From NCBI RefSeq assembly GCF_033807715.1, contig NC_084592.1:27523919-27587918 (forward strand): DNA of 64,000 nt. Reading direction: 5' to 3'. Position numbers and translations under genes: made by a program. Below the pieces are notes generated by a model. The model did not search any database, was not told the DNA's origin, and was given only the letters and a program-made list of their open reading frames with translations. This DNA comes from Cololabis saira (lineage: Eukaryota; Chordata; Actinopteri; Beloniformes; Belonidae). This document shows positions 1 to 11,670 of the stretch, piece by piece. How positions within the stretch are numbered: the first letter of the stretch is position 1; every line of letters starts with the position of its first letter.

Positions 1-110
1 TTATTTGTAATATATTATATTATTTGTAATCAGCACAAATTATCTGTCCCCATATGATAAAATCCACCATCCCCCCTGATTTTTTTTTTACAACTCGAGT
101 ACTGGTTATA
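1..110 (+). repeat. End of an interspersed repeat present three times in the window
   Basis: This stretch is nearly identical to 38560-38648 and 49438-49546. The shared landmarks are TTATTTGTAATCAGCACAAA, the phrase CTGTCCCCATATGATAAAAT and a run of six C's before TGATT. The other two copies extend about 180 bp further 5' (from 38383 and 49268), so this one is either 5'-truncated or cut by the window edge. No coding potential is seen. The superfamily was not recognised. Confidence 0.75.
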
Positions 111-528
111 AGGGCAGGTGAAACTCAGGCAGGCTAAAGCCGGGCATACACTGTGCGATTATCGGCTCGTTTTGAGCCGATTTTCCAGTCGTGCGTTTTT
201 TTTTTTGATCGGGCCCGATTTCGACCCAATCGTTGTTCGTACCTCGTGCAGTGTACGTGGGGTAACGACGAGAGATTAACACCTCACGACGAGCTCACGA
301 TCACGAATCGTAAGGTCGCAAGAAAATCAAGCGTCGCTCCTCGTGAAGGCATCGCACAGTTGAAGCAGTGCTACGACCCGATTTGCCTCATCCTTTCGCA
401 GAGAGCATGCGCAATCTTTGATGTCACATCAAAAATTATTATTTGTAGTTTAAGTGTTGAAAATTCACATTACAAATCATGTTTTAATAGCAAAAAAAAG
501 ACCGCATTTCCACGTACGGTGCAGGTCG

Positions 529-623
529 TGGTTGGTGTAACGCGGAACCATAAATCAGCCTTACGGCGTACCCCTATGCCGTAGGCTCTGCGTTGGTGTA
601 ACGGGGAACCATAAATCAGCCTT
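529..623. mobile_element. Fragmentary copies of the GGCTGATTTATGG palindromic MITE
   Basis: Two right ends of the same MITE stand in tandem: each reads GTAACGSGGAACCATAAATC followed by AGCCTT, ending near 562 and 623. They are separated by the GGCGTA...TACGCC core. The left arm is missing, so this is a rearranged or partially duplicated copy. Complete relatives are at 18181-18322 and 37584-37724. Confidence 0.8.
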
Positions 624-796
624 TAATGTGTGCGCTGTCTGCTGTTCAGAACATCTCTTTTTTCTCTTCTCATTTTGCTGGGACGCCGGGTCCCTCCGCC
701 GAGACACAACTTTTGCGGTATGCGTTCTTTGTTGTGTCTAAAAATGATGCGCAGTGCCCACCCAATCAGAAACGGTACACATATTTTGGGATTTTT

Positions 797-797
<1 letters not shown>

Positions 798-836
<39 letters not shown>
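798..836. repeat. (TA)n microsatellite
   Basis: An uninterrupted run of alternating T and A lies inside the 137-1145 element. Translated frames through it give Tyr-Ile repeats that are not proteins. Confidence 0.97.
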
Positions 837-841
<5 letters not shown>

Positions 842-1200
842 AAATTAAATTATAAAAAAATAAAGGATCCCCATAACCTTTGATCGGGTGGGCAGGACGC
901 ACGTTTGGGTGTGGGCACAGCCCACCCCTGCCCCAAAACCAGCCTCGAGTTCCAGTACACAGAGGTCCGAATGAAGGATTATGATCGTATAGTGTGAGCA
1001 GACGGGTCGCATCCGAGCGTCGGGTCGTACAGTGTGAGAACATAAATCGTGGGCTCTGAACTTTTGAACTCCGCGATCTAGTCATGCAGTGTGAGATGGG
1101 GCAGTCCCAAACGATTTAAAATATTGCACAGTGTATGCCCAGCTTAATTAATTGGCGGAATTATTGATTAGAAACCATTTAATTCAGTAAAGGACAATAT

Positions 1201-1205
<5 letters not shown>

Positions 1206-1281
<76 letters not shown>

Positions 1282-1300
1282 TGTATATATATATATATTA
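1206..1300. repeat. (TA)n microsatellite
   Basis: About 70 bp of pure TA are followed by an interrupted TA stretch containing ATGTATA. The adjacent ~600 bp (1301-1900) is AT-rich and contains no gene that I can recognise. Confidence 0.97.
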
Positions 1301-1954
1301 GTGCTGCCCAACGATCAAAATTTTTATTCTTAATTAATCCATGATTTCTGTAATTAACTGCACTTAATCGCATATTAATTGCATATTTATTGCATATTTA
1401 TTCACACATTTTTTGATGTTCTAAATTACCTCAAGGTATTTTTTTTTATGTTTTTAATACTGTTAACAACATGAGAAAGGGCAAATATGCTGCTTTATGC
1501 CAATGTTTATTCAACTTTCCACAAAAAAAGCTTTTGACCTGAATGTAACATTCCTTCATAAATACAAACACACTCAACACAATGTAGTCCCCAACTTTAC
1601 ACTTGTAAAGACTAAATTAAGATTCCTTGTTTTTTTAAGCAGCTCAATGTAAAACAATGAACCATATGCATCACAAACATTGTACAAGAAGTGCATTGGT
1701 CAGTAAAATTTTCCCTGTAATTATGTCTAAGGTCGAGGAAAATAAAAGGCTCAAAAAATATTCCCTTCTCCTAAGTGGGATCAAAACAGGGGGATACAAA
1801 AACTAAATTACAAACAAATAAAGTGCATATGTAACGGGAGTAACTCAGCCATTTCCTCACCTGAATCCTCAGTCCTCAGCCATAAACTTGTGCGAATCGC
1901 ACTGTGTGTGCGCCCGTCTGTGTGCGGGGGGGGGGGGGCATTGTTGAGTTATAT

Positions 1955-2037
1955 GTTTTATGTAAAGCGCTTTGCGTTGCATTTCTTATTTTGTAAGAAA
2001 AGCGCTTAACAAATGAAGTTTCATTTGATTTGACTCG
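1955..2037 (+). repeat. Possible retroposon 3' tail
   Basis: The segment has the pattern TGTAAAGCGCTTTG followed by AAAAGCGCTTAACAAATG and short ATTTGATTTGACT repeats. This resembles the 3' ends of L2-type LINEs and their SINE partners, which end in short tandem repeats after a GCGCT or CACTT stem. There is no coding remnant. The call rests on the tail style alone. Confidence 0.4.
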
Positions 2038-2549
2038 TCCTTTTTTGCAAGCTGCTATCCAGCGTTGTCTGATTTTGACGAGGGGGGGGGGGCGCGGAGC
2101 GGAGCGGCGCTCTATGGTATTTGAGACTCGACGTACTTCGATGGCAATTAATTTCAAATCGATGGTACATGTAAATAACTTCAGTCTTGTCCAGCGAACC
2201 ATCTGGCATCTTTTTGAAAGTGAACTTGCTGAACCTGGCTGGCCCTCCTAACTTGTGTCTCAAGTCCAGTACTCTTTCCCTAATAACGACACAATTGTCC
2301 AGTAGAAAACTCAAGAAGACTTGACTTGTTTCCACTCAAGTCAAGTCTCCCGTTTTGGCTGGGAAACTACCGTATTTTACCCCTCTTTCCCACCGTCCTC
2401 CCGTATTAGTATTTTCCCGTATATTTCCCGTTTTATAATATAAGCATTTTAAAAAAGGGTTATTGTGCCTTTTGCGCCTCTCGCAAGGTTAGTGGCAGCA
2501 AAGGGAACAAACTCGGAACAACAAATCAGACCAGGTCGTCGTACGACAT

Positions 2550-2770
2550 CTTGTTGTTGTTAAGTGGAGGTCAACTGGAGGTGGCTCTTTGTTGAAATGG
2601 TTACCATGGTTACAGCGCCACCTAGCGTCACGAAGTCAGCCATGCTCTGGCCATTTATCCGATCTCTGAACAGCACGTAAACTCAGACAAGTGATCCGGT
2701 CTTCTGCATGTCGTTATCTGATACGATCAGAAATCCAATCTTTTTGCTGCATGTAAACGTACTGACTCTG
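2550..2770 (+). mobile_element. Fragment of a PIF/Harbinger element terminus
   Basis: The sequence closely matches 27540-27775, the 5' flank and terminal part of the Harbinger element at 26655-27780. Shared blocks include GGTGGCTCTTTGTTGAAATG or its CGGAAG variant, CAGCGCCACCTAGCGTCACG, AGTCAGCCATGCTCTGG and CTTCTGCATGTC. No transposase codons survive here, so this is a solo end or an internally deleted derivative. A run of CCCGTATT-type repeats (2350-2440) lies just upstream. Confidence 0.7.
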
Positions 2771-5700
2771 TGCTTGCAGTGTTGCATCAGGAAGAGCATC
2801 GGATGTGCTCAAAGGGACTAAACTGAAATGGTTGACTGACTTACTGGAGAAACATACTATCTATGAGATATAGAACATGGATTCATTCTTTGAAGAGCCA
2901 CTGCTGCACAGTAAAGGTTAGTATGTTAAACACTTACTCGGAAAACCAAAGTTACAGTAGTGAGTACACTCAGTTGGACCTTGATAAATTGATTTTGTGC
3001 AAAGTAACAACAAAAGAGAATTAGGAATAACCACCAACTCCCACCTCATTTTTCACTTGGCAGTATAAATTTCACCAAAGACAACTGGGATTATCAGTTG
3101 CACTGCTTCTACAGACTATCATTGCCAGATTGTCTCTTTTCCCTGGCAGCATCATGCTACAATGTCCAAACCCTCTGATGAATTGCAACAGGAAATCTGA
3201 GTGATGTCTTTGTTTTTTCTTTACACACTGTAACCCACTATTGCCCATTGCTACTTTATACTCCACTTCATCCTTTACATACAAACATTGAATCAAACTG
3301 TTCTTATTAATCCAGATTTTATAACTTACTTTAAAGCAATACACTATAAATAAGGAACAGAAATAGCACGTTTTGAGCACTGCACCTTGTATTTGAGCTT
3401 TGAACACCACTTTGACAAACAGACTGCGTAAACAGCAAGAATGCTGCCCTTCTTCGTGTCAGCTTCTGCCACAGAGACATATGAGATTGAAAGAGATATG
3501 AGACTTGAGCGTCTCCTGACATACATGCTGTTCCCAACAGCACCCCACTTCCACCACTAATAACTGTGTACAATAGGGTTTGCATTTACATGGTTCAGGC
3601 TTCGATGATCTTAGCCTTATAAGGAGGATCATATAAACTATCAGAAAGAATTGCAAATCTTTAAATTGAGATAAGATTAGGGGTAAAACACTTCAGAGAG
3701 CAATGCTAACGAAATGAACGAAACAGACTGTAAATCAAATCAATTTAAAATAAAAGTTTCAGTACATGTAAATAATTGGGTTTCACGCTTAATTGAAGTG
3801 AGCACTTCATTAGTTGACAGTTAAGAGAAAATTGTTGTCATGTATCAGCTTTGGCATAAAACGCAGCAAAGTGCTCCTTTAGTGGGACAAAGTGGAATTA
3901 CACGATGAGCCGGCCCATCCACACTCATTAGCAATGTGTTGTCACTGGCTCTTTTGTCACCACAACATAGCTATAAGCCCACATGTGGTCAGAGGTTTTG
4001 ATGCATAGAATGACCATGTACATAAATTGATAAATTTTACACAGTCTGTATTGACTCTGCAGGGTTAATATTGACATTGTAGGGTATTTCCAATTTCCAG
4101 CTATTATAGCTGGAAATCATGTTAAACCTGGAATGCAGCTGAATACTGTTGTTTGTCTCCGGTCCATTTTTTTAAATCAATAAAATTGTACATTCGTCCT
4201 TTTCATTTTCCCTTATGCAAACATAAATGCAAGCATGTACAGTACATATGTTTTTCAACGACCACTTTTGGTGTTCATAATCTGTATAACTCATGATCAA
4301 CAGTCGCCTCATTTATTTCCTTACCCTTCAGATTTAGAGCTCTACAATTACTTTTGGCTCCGGTAAATCATTCCTTTTTTGCATTTCAGTAAACTCAGCC
4401 TTTAACTCAGTAAACTCAGCTCTGACAACTCAGTTTTTACGTTTCACATAAAAGCAATACATTTTTTTCCCCTCACTAACAGCAAGAAAATAAACTACTG
4501 CTCACTTACTGTACACTGAAAATACAGTAAGAGTGAAGTGCTCCTAAGAGTTGGGTTAATGACATTTAAGCTGGAGTCGTTATTTTCAGGAAGTTGTAAA
4601 ACACTACATCTGCCCCTGGTCACATCATCTGCCTCTCAGTTACTGACATCTGTTATTAATGCTGAGCCAGCATAAGGGAAACTTTGATGAAGCTGAAACA
4701 TTTGGAGTGATTCAATTTTTAAACTGCCAACATTACCAATTGGCTTTTAAGATGGCTAAATCTGCTGATAGAAATCCTGCTGACATATTGGAAAAACCTC
4801 CTCAATGATGTGATTGATTGTAAGCAGCCTTCAAGTTTGCAAAAAAGTGAAGGGGCAATGTATTTTCATCCTTGTGCAATCATTTTTCACATTCATATTT
4901 GTCATTGGGGGTTCATGTTTCCAGAGCCAATGATAACAAATATGTAGCATGTTTTACCATTTAACAGGGCCTTTCAATGGAAGGTTTTAGAAAGGTAATT
5001 GTAACTGTAATCACACTGTATTCTGTGGACAGCCATCCTAGTGACTATAGTTGGTTAATGGCAAAATCTCATCTTGTGCAACATTTGTCAATAGCTGCAA
5101 ATATAATGCCAAAAATAAAGTTACAATCGCAATCCAATAGTTAATTGGACCAGCTTTAGCTTAGATTATGGCACACATTCACTACATTTTAAATAAAAAG
5201 CTTATTCAATATCACAGCATTGTTTTTGGCCTAATTAATCCTTGCATCGACATCTTAGAATACGCCCAGGGCATTATGGAAAAAATGGGATCTACCAATG
5301 GAAAAACAAGTTCATTTTCTACATTCAGGTTGTCAACTGAGATCATTTTGCTGGGAACCAAAACCTAAACAACTAAAGCAACCAAGTATCATAGCTGTGT
5401 ATTCCACTGGGAGCGTTTTGGCAACACATGACAGTGGGTTTGTTGGATAGTATGAGTTGTTTCTTGCTGACATGTTCATGATGCCAATCAAGACCAATCT
5501 TTTTTCCACAAAGCACACAAGAAAGCTGGGTGCTTTGACACAGTCCGATCCTTATGTATGATTTCACTGGTCTAATACTAACTGTGTAGCCGCAATTTGA
5601 TTGGCTGATGCTAGCAAAGTTGAATTATTCTCAACTTCTGATAGTAACAATGTGTAGCAGCAGGCCCAGAATCGGTTAATGCTACCCCAAAGTCAATGCA

Positions 5701-5993
5701 TAGCTTCCAGCTTGTCGATGTTTCCAACATGTATGCACAAAAAGGAAGTCGCATTATCTATGGCAATTACCCATGTAGCATTTATATGGGTGCCACATCA
5801 ATGTTGGTATTAATGCTTCTCTGTTGTTGTGTTGCTCTGCAATTACTCCACCATATGCTAAGTGGCAGTCCAGGTTTTTTTTCCTCAGCACTATAGCTTG
5901 CATTTTTTAGCTTCCTTTGGTTTCTGTCTCTTATTTAGCTCAGCTGGAGCAATGGACCAAACAAAGGAGACCTTATGTGACTTGAAGCTAATA
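2771..5993. other. Unassigned, apparently single-copy DNA
   Basis: No open frame here looks coding: all are short and lack recognisable domains. I see no repeat shared with other parts of the window. The sequence is moderately AT-rich, with several relatively balanced blocks (for example 3420-3600, 3880-3990 and 4540-4700) that could be conserved non-coding DNA, but this cannot be judged without alignment to other fish. Confidence 0.4.
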
Positions 5994-7105
5994 ATAGTAC
6001 AATCCCAATTCGAAAAAAGTTTGAACCCTGTGTAAAATGTTAACAACAGAATGCATTGATTTAGATATTTTATAAGCCCTTATTCTATTCCGAATAGAGC
6101 TTAAACAACACATAACAACACATATTGAAATTGAAACATTTTGGCATTTAATTGAAAATATTAGCTCCTTTTGAATTCTATGGCAGCAACACATCTCAGA
6201 AAGTTGGAATAAGGGCAACAAAAGGCTGGAAAAGTTATTGGCACAAATAAAAAACAACTGGAAGAGCATTTGACAACTAATAGGAATAAATTGGGTATAC
6301 AAGAAACATTTAAGACAGGCATAGCCCCACACATGTAAAGATCCGGCAGAGGTTCACCAATCTAGAGCAAAGTGCATCTAATAATTGTGACATAATTTCA
6401 GTAAAATGTTCAATATAAAATTGCAAAGACTTTGAAGATCCCACCATCTACAGTGTACAATATCATAAAAAGATTCAGAGAATCAGGGGAAATCTCTGTG
6501 TGCTAAAGATGAGACCGAAGATCAAACCTGATCTCCGGGCCTTGAGGCAGCACTGCATTAAAAACAGGCATGATTCACTGGTGGAAATTACTGCATGGGC
6601 TCAGGAACACATCCAGACATTACTGTCTGTAAACATAGTTCACTGTACAATCAAATGCAAAGAGGAAGCCAGATACGAACACAATCCAGAAACACTGTTG
6701 TGTTCTCTTGGCCAAAGCTCATTTAAAATGGTCTGAGGCTAAATGGAAAACTTTTCTGTGGTCAGATGAATTGTAATCTGAAATTCTGTTTGGAGACCAT
6801 ATAAACTGTGTCCTGCAGACTACAGAGGAGAGGAACCATATCTGATGGTATGAGGTCACGTTAGAGCCTATGGTATGGGCATACACATTCGGAAAGGCAG
6901 CATCAATGCTGAAAAGTACAAATAGGTTTTAAAGTGACGTAAGCTCTCATCGAGTCTCTTTCAGGGAATGCCTTGCATGTATCAGCAAGGCATTGCTATA
7001 CCATATACTGCATCACAACATCATGGTCTGACAGGACAAGAGTCGAGAAACTGAAGTGGCCTGCCTACAGTCTGAATCCTGCCAAAACAAACCAACATTC
7101 CAAAA
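5994..7105 (+). pseudogene. Decayed Tc1/mariner transposon with transposase remnants
   Basis: This is a broken copy of a widespread teleost Tc1-like element. The left end begins ACAATCCCAATTCGAAAAAA, typical of that family's TIR. The helix-turn-helix region precedes 6500 (ATCATAAAAAGATTCAGAGA encodes IIKRFRE). At 6500-6736 the frame reads RPKIKPDLRALRQHCIKNRH and then SLVEITAWAQEHIQ, both typical of Tc1 transposases. Further on, the WSDE motif around the second catalytic region (6755-6775) and a W-P-A-x-S block near 7050 are readable only across several stops and frameshifts. The 3' TIR is missing. The protein normally binds the TIRs and catalyses cut-and-paste at TA; this copy cannot be functional. 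Confidence 0.85.
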
Positions 7106-7166
7106 AATTGTGACATAATTTCAGTTAAATGTTCAATATAAAATTGCAAAGACTTTGAAGATCCCA
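7106..7166 (+). repeat. 60-bp duplicate of an internal Tc1-element segment
   Basis: This stretch repeats 6385-6447 almost base for base (AATTGTGACATAATTTCAGT through GAAGATCCCACCA). It sits exactly where the Tc1 remnant stops and the SINE fragment starts, so it marks a rearrangement junction. Confidence 0.85.
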
Positions 7167-7340
7167 CCACGGAATTTCACCCTGTCTGGTGAAAAGATGC
7201 GGTCTGCTCACTCCTCAGGTTAAAGAGGAGACCTGAGCTCAGTGCGGGGCCCTCCCGGGGTTGGTAGAGGATGGCATTGCCCAGGACTGTTAGGTAGGAG
7301 CACTGGGTGATAAAATGGGGAAAAACCGGGATATAAAAAA
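7167..7340 (+). mobile_element. 5'-truncated SINE (same family as 55707-56180)
   Basis: The segment matches the 3' portion of the SINE at 55707-56180 and of the copy at 39045-39400. Shared blocks are CCTGTCTGGTGAAAAGA, AGGAGGAGACYTGAGCTCAG, GGTTGGTAGAGG and AGGAGCACTGGGTGA, followed by an A-rich tail. The tRNA-related head is absent. Confidence 0.8.
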
Positions 7341-7450
7341 AAAAAAAACAACATTCCCCAATACAATTAATTATCAGGCCACATAATTTTTTTTCTGATT
7401 GCTCTCATAACGTTTATTATCAAACTTACCCTCACTAGTTAGTGGTTCTC

Positions 7451-7800
7451 TTAAAGGAGCATGAGGCAGGATTGAGGCAGGATTTATGAAAAAAAAATTG
7501 TATACGTTTTAAGTTTTCTAGTAATAATGTCAGATGAAGCGTTCCAAAACAAAACGAATGAGCCCTCTAGCGTATCTCTCCGTTGCCTTGAACAGGCTGT
7601 GTGCTGCAAAATGTGCTGCAATTCGGACTCCGAATTTCCCGTGCTGTCCTGCGGATGTAACGTCACATGACGCTGCATGTGCGTTCTCCCCGTTCTCCCG
7701 TGCCGGCTTCGCTGTTGGCTGCAGTACCCCCAACGGCCGTTGTGGTGAAGGGTGGTGCTAATGAGTCTCATTTCTTAAAAGGAGCCTCATGCTCCTTTAA
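7451..7800. mobile_element. TTAA-bounded MITE, 350 bp
   Basis: The ends are perfect 17-bp inverted repeats: TTAAAGGAGCATGAGGC at the left and its exact complement at 7784-7800. TTAA stands at both extremities, as in elements that duplicate TTAA on insertion (piggyBac-type or Kolobok-type). The interior has no transposase; the short frames on both strands are not recognised. Confidence 0.8.
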
Positions 7801-9161
7801 GGCTACTGAGCTGTATAGTTATGATTCCTTGAGCACCCTTTGCCTTATTTGGAAATAGTTTCCTTGTTAAGCACTGTCCTATGTAATGATGAAAAAAGGA
7901 ACGAGAAGCTGCTTGCTACAGTACATCAGCATTAATCACTGCAGTACTTTTCCAATGAAAGTCCCATTTGCTTAGTGAAACCCAGAAGGTGAATTTCTTT
8001 CTCTCTTTGCTCAGGCAGTGTAGAAGCTGTGTGCCTCTGGGTGCGAAAGCAAAGTTTTGGAGAACTATAAAATACAGAAACAGTCTTGAGACAATGAGAT
8101 GGGTCAAGTCAGGGCCCCACAGTGCCTGGCTTGTTGAAATAACAGATTCAAAAGCAGTAAATATTGACTTTTCTCAGCCAGTGTTTAGCTTTGAGGCTTC
8201 ATGAAGAAACTACAAGGCTATTCATTTTTGATTTGTGACTGTTTTTTTTTTTTTTTAAGGATTGGAGTGTAACATTGTAAAGCTCAGTGCATTTGAGTTT
8301 GTTTGCTCAAAGCAGTCTTTTTTAATTGCTCTGTACAGAATCATTTCAGACAAGTGACGACTGCAAATGGAGTAGGCTACTTCAGTTGATGAATGCAGGA
8401 GCAGATAGTTTCCATTGTTCCTCTCCCAGTATAAACACAGACTCACACATCCCAAGACACATACCCACGCAAAGATTCCTTTATATATAAACCTAATCAA
8501 GGACAGAAAGTGACTGGCTTGCCAAAATGCCAGCTCAGCAAAATTAGCCAAATGTCTTCTTCCTGTTGAGGTACACTCATATTACATGGCCTCCATCTCT
8601 TACTTTCCCCCTCTTTTAAAAGGGAACGTGCTTAAATTTGATAAACACAAACACACAGGAATGCCTTGCCCACTGCTGAGTTAGCAACAACAATGATAAT
8701 GGCCTGGATTGTTCCTGGTGTGCATTTAACTTAAAAGCAGATGGGAGAGAGAGCAAAACGCAGAGAGACAAAAATATTAGGCTGTTATTCAACTGTCAGA
8801 CTGAATAATATGTAGTTATTCATGTGATTTTAAGGCAAAATATAAGAACAGCACTTAATAATGAACTTGTGACATGGTTGATGATTAATTTTATTTATAG
8901 AGAGGCAATTATTTCAACAGGGAACTACTGAAACTAATCTGTTTATTATCTACTGTTTAAAACTGATTTATTATCGACATGTTAATGACAAATAGATAAT
9001 AACTTATGACATAATGACAAATTGGTATAATGTTAGTTGGGGACGTACGTGTTTTATCTGAAATTCCTTTTTTGGGTATGTTTAAGCTTGTATGCATTTT
9101 TTCATGTGTATAAAAAGTTTAAACATAAAATAAAAAATATGTTAATTATGCTTTTAATGAC
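7801..9161. other. Unassigned AT-rich DNA
   Basis: No gene or repeat could be recognised apart from a poly-T run near 8240. The short frames lack domains. Confidence 0.4.
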
Positions 9162-10475
9162 TTAAAGCAGCACAACGTAACTTTCAGCTTTTCTGAGTTT
9201 GTCGGCATCTTTTGGACAAAAGCGGTAGTGCTTTACCAGAAAGAACACTACGTTTCCCATGAGCACCAGCGCTTACTGCCGGAAAACTCCTGTCGCGTGC
9301 ATTTGTTTTGAGAGAAGACGGGACGCTTTTCTGTTTCACCAAGTGAACAGACGGAACGCAAAAAAAAAAGATGTTAAACTGCTGGAAAGGAACTGGAATT
9401 TACCGGGATACCTTAAACAAGGAAGCCAGGGAGCAGTATATGGAGAAAATAATGATTATTAACGGTCTGGGTCCATATGAAATCCCTATGGAGCTCCTCG
9501 TCGGAGCGCCACTCTTTAGAAGGATTTACTGCCGCAGTTTTGCACAACCCACATCTTAGGCTACCTTGTTTAGGAGTGTTTGGCAGCTGCTTTGGTAAAT
9601 GTTTGACTCGCCATGTGTTTCAATAAATTAGTATAATAGTACAACATACAGTACATGTTTTGTATTGCTCTTACTTTTCTTTTCTTTTTTTTTGACTGCT
9701 TTGAAGAGGCTCCGAGGCGTGAGCAATATTTTTTTTTCCTCGTGAGATTATTTTTTTCCTCTGCAGCTACAAATCAAAAAGTTAATATTTTTTCCTCAAC
9801 AAAATTAATCGCACCGCAGAGAGCTGGCCAACAACTGCGTTTAGCTGGAGAAGTGGGGAATAAAACCCGTTTGAATGATCTGACCCCGGTCTGTGAGTGT
9901 TTGTTTGTGGTTTAATAAACCCGTGTTTTGATCCGACGCCCGTCTGGGTGCGTGTTTGTTTGTTTACTGAGGAACGTTATGTTTGGTCGGACTCGTTACA
10001 GCCACGATCCAACTGAGCCGACGACTCTTTTACTCTTTTAATTTGTTATCTCAGATAATTGGCCGGCCTCCGTGGTTCTGCCTCCGAGCAGGAAAGCGGT
10101 GAAAAGTTAAACCATTAGGATCTTTTCCCCACGTCTGTTGTGTGGAGCTGCTGCAGCCACAACACAGCAACAGGTTACCAGCTTCTGCGGAGCTGCGCTC
10201 CAAGCCCCGCCCATTTTCGTCTCGACTACGAATCGGAAAGGAGGGGGAAGTGACGTATGCCGTAAAGCAGTCAAAGCCGTAAAGATTTGTAGTTTTTTAG
10301 TGTGGCAGGGTTCCTACCATGCTCCTCAAAGTTACATAGTGCCAGTGAAGGAGATACAGACTCCTCAGACCATGACAGAGGTGTCATTAAAGCTGTTGGA
10401 AGTTGATGTACCATCACAATGACTCTGGAAATATGATATTAAGGTGGAAAAGTTATTTGTTATTTGTCGCTTTAA
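9162..10475. mobile_element. TTAA-bounded non-autonomous DNA transposon, long form
   Basis: The left end TTAAAGCAGCACAACGTAAC and the complement of the right end (10451-10475) form imperfect TIRs with TTAA at both extremities. The copy at 24018-24553 is the same element with the interior removed: its sequence jumps from the equivalent of 9433 to the equivalent of 10222. The extra ~790 bp here holds T-rich stretches and an AATAAA but no transposase motif. The family inserts at or duplicates TTAA; the superfamily is inferred only from that (piggyBac-type or Kolobok-type). Confidence 0.8.
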
Positions 10476-11161
10476 GGACTATGTTTGGGGCTTTCCAAAA
10501 AAGAGCCCTATTCTATTTATCTTCTTTTCTATTCCTTAATCGAGCTGGGGAATCAATGTGCCCAGCAATACAGTTCAAATCCCATTGTTCCTCAATTCAT
10601 TTTTTGTGCATTTATCAGATTCAGTATGCTGTGTGAAATGCAAAGATGGAGTATGCTGAAATAAGGGATTTACAAAATTGCGATCTGTAAAGGTGTAGCC
10701 TATATGAGACGCAATAATGGCTGCAAACTCAGAGCAGAAGACTAAATAAATTACTGGTAAAGGGATGGTAAAGCCTGCTTGTAGGCTACATATGACGTCT
10801 AGTCTACGCCGTCTCTGTCATTAATATTGTGTTATTGTTTGCGTTGCTCTGTAGCAACCAAGCACTAGGCTGCAGTCTAGGTGGGTTTTTTTTGCAGCAC
10901 TGTAGCACACAGTACTGAGCTTCCTTTTGTTTACTTGCCATCTTCAATTCAGCTTTATCTGAAAGTGTGTAAATTACCCAGATAACAGCTTTGTGGTTTC
11001 TGAAAACTATTATATCAGAAACATCCAAAACAAATCTGACGAGTCACAGGATTATTTCTCTCTATTTCCCACAAAAAAATGCTTGCTCCCTTGATCACAA
11101 TCTGAGACGAGTCTGCAAATGATGTTTGCCCTCGGTCGGCGAGGCAAATCGACGCAGAGCC
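10476..11161. other. Unassigned stretch
   Basis: No coding region recognised. Part may belong to the same unnamed repeat as 11266-11400. Confidence 0.35.
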
Positions 11162-11212
11162 AACGGCGTAGGTTACGTAGCCTACGGCGTAGGTTACGTA
11201 GCCTACGGCGTA
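11162..11212. repeat. 21-bp palindromic tandem repeat
   Basis: The unit GGCGTAGGTTACGTAGCCTAC is repeated about two and a half times, and each unit is nearly its own reverse complement. The GGCGTAGG/CCTACGCC core is the same as in the middle of the GGCTGATTTATGG MITEs, so this may be an expanded MITE centre. Confidence 0.85.
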
Positions 11213-11265
11213 ACCTAAGAGCCTTTACTCCGGCGCGATTCTTCGCGAACAACGGACAAAAGAGG

Positions 11266-11400
11266 GATTATGTACATTCACTGAGTGAATATTATGAAAG
11301 TAAAATATATATTTCTCGCTAGAAATGTAATCAAAACGCATTTTTATGCAGAAACTAACTCAAAATATTGATTTATTCACTAAGAAATGTCCCATGTTTT
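11266..11400 (+). repeat. Dispersed repeat shared with 28350-28480
   Basis: The two stretches are nearly identical from GATTATGTACATTCACTGAG through ATATATATTTCTCGCTAGAA to a TCCCATGTTTTTT end. At 28 kb the same sequence lies inside an element with 80-bp inverted ends, so this is probably a fragment of that element. The following ~250 bp (11420-11670) is a GC-richer block with several CCCCTAG and CCCTCG motifs, which looks like another old repeat. Confidence 0.75.
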
Positions 11401-11670
11401 TTTTTTTTTGGATTCAGTCCACAAATGACGACGAAAAGCATTCTGGGAAATATTTATACCCCCTCGCTCGCGAAGTCAGCATGTGAAATCCTGCGATGTG
11501 AAGGGGCTATTTTCAGCCCCTAGCCCTCGATATGCCCACTCCCCCTAGGTGAAAAGAGGAACTGGGACCACACTACCCTCACGGGAACGCGCAAAATTTA
11601 GGGGTAGTGAAGAAAACGAGGGCGAGGGGGAGAATTGGGACGGGGCCTATGACACCGAAGTATTTAGCAG

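Larger units (their letters stand above)
137..1145. mobile_element. Non-autonomous DNA transposon with GGGCATACACTGTGC terminal inverted repeats
   Basis: The left end (about 137-163) and the reverse complement of the right end (about 1119-1145) share AAGCYGGGCATACACTGTGC with few mismatches, defining an element of about 1 kb. The motif CAGTGTGAG or a close variant recurs near both ends (around 247, 991, 1028 and 1086), as expected of subterminal transposase-binding repeats. No transposase is encoded; the open frames here are short. A palindromic MITE fragment (529-623) and a TA microsatellite (798-836) lie inside. The TSD is unclear, so the superfamily is left open (hAT-like is one possibility). 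Confidence 0.7.

Noticed and set aside
738..1373. Open frames with Tyr-Ile repeats on the minus strand
   Set aside because: They are translations of TA microsatellites with no flanking protein-like sequence.
7534..7761. Coding frames on both strands inside the TTAA MITE
   Set aside because: Overlapping plus and minus frames with no domain in an element that is otherwise a MITE.
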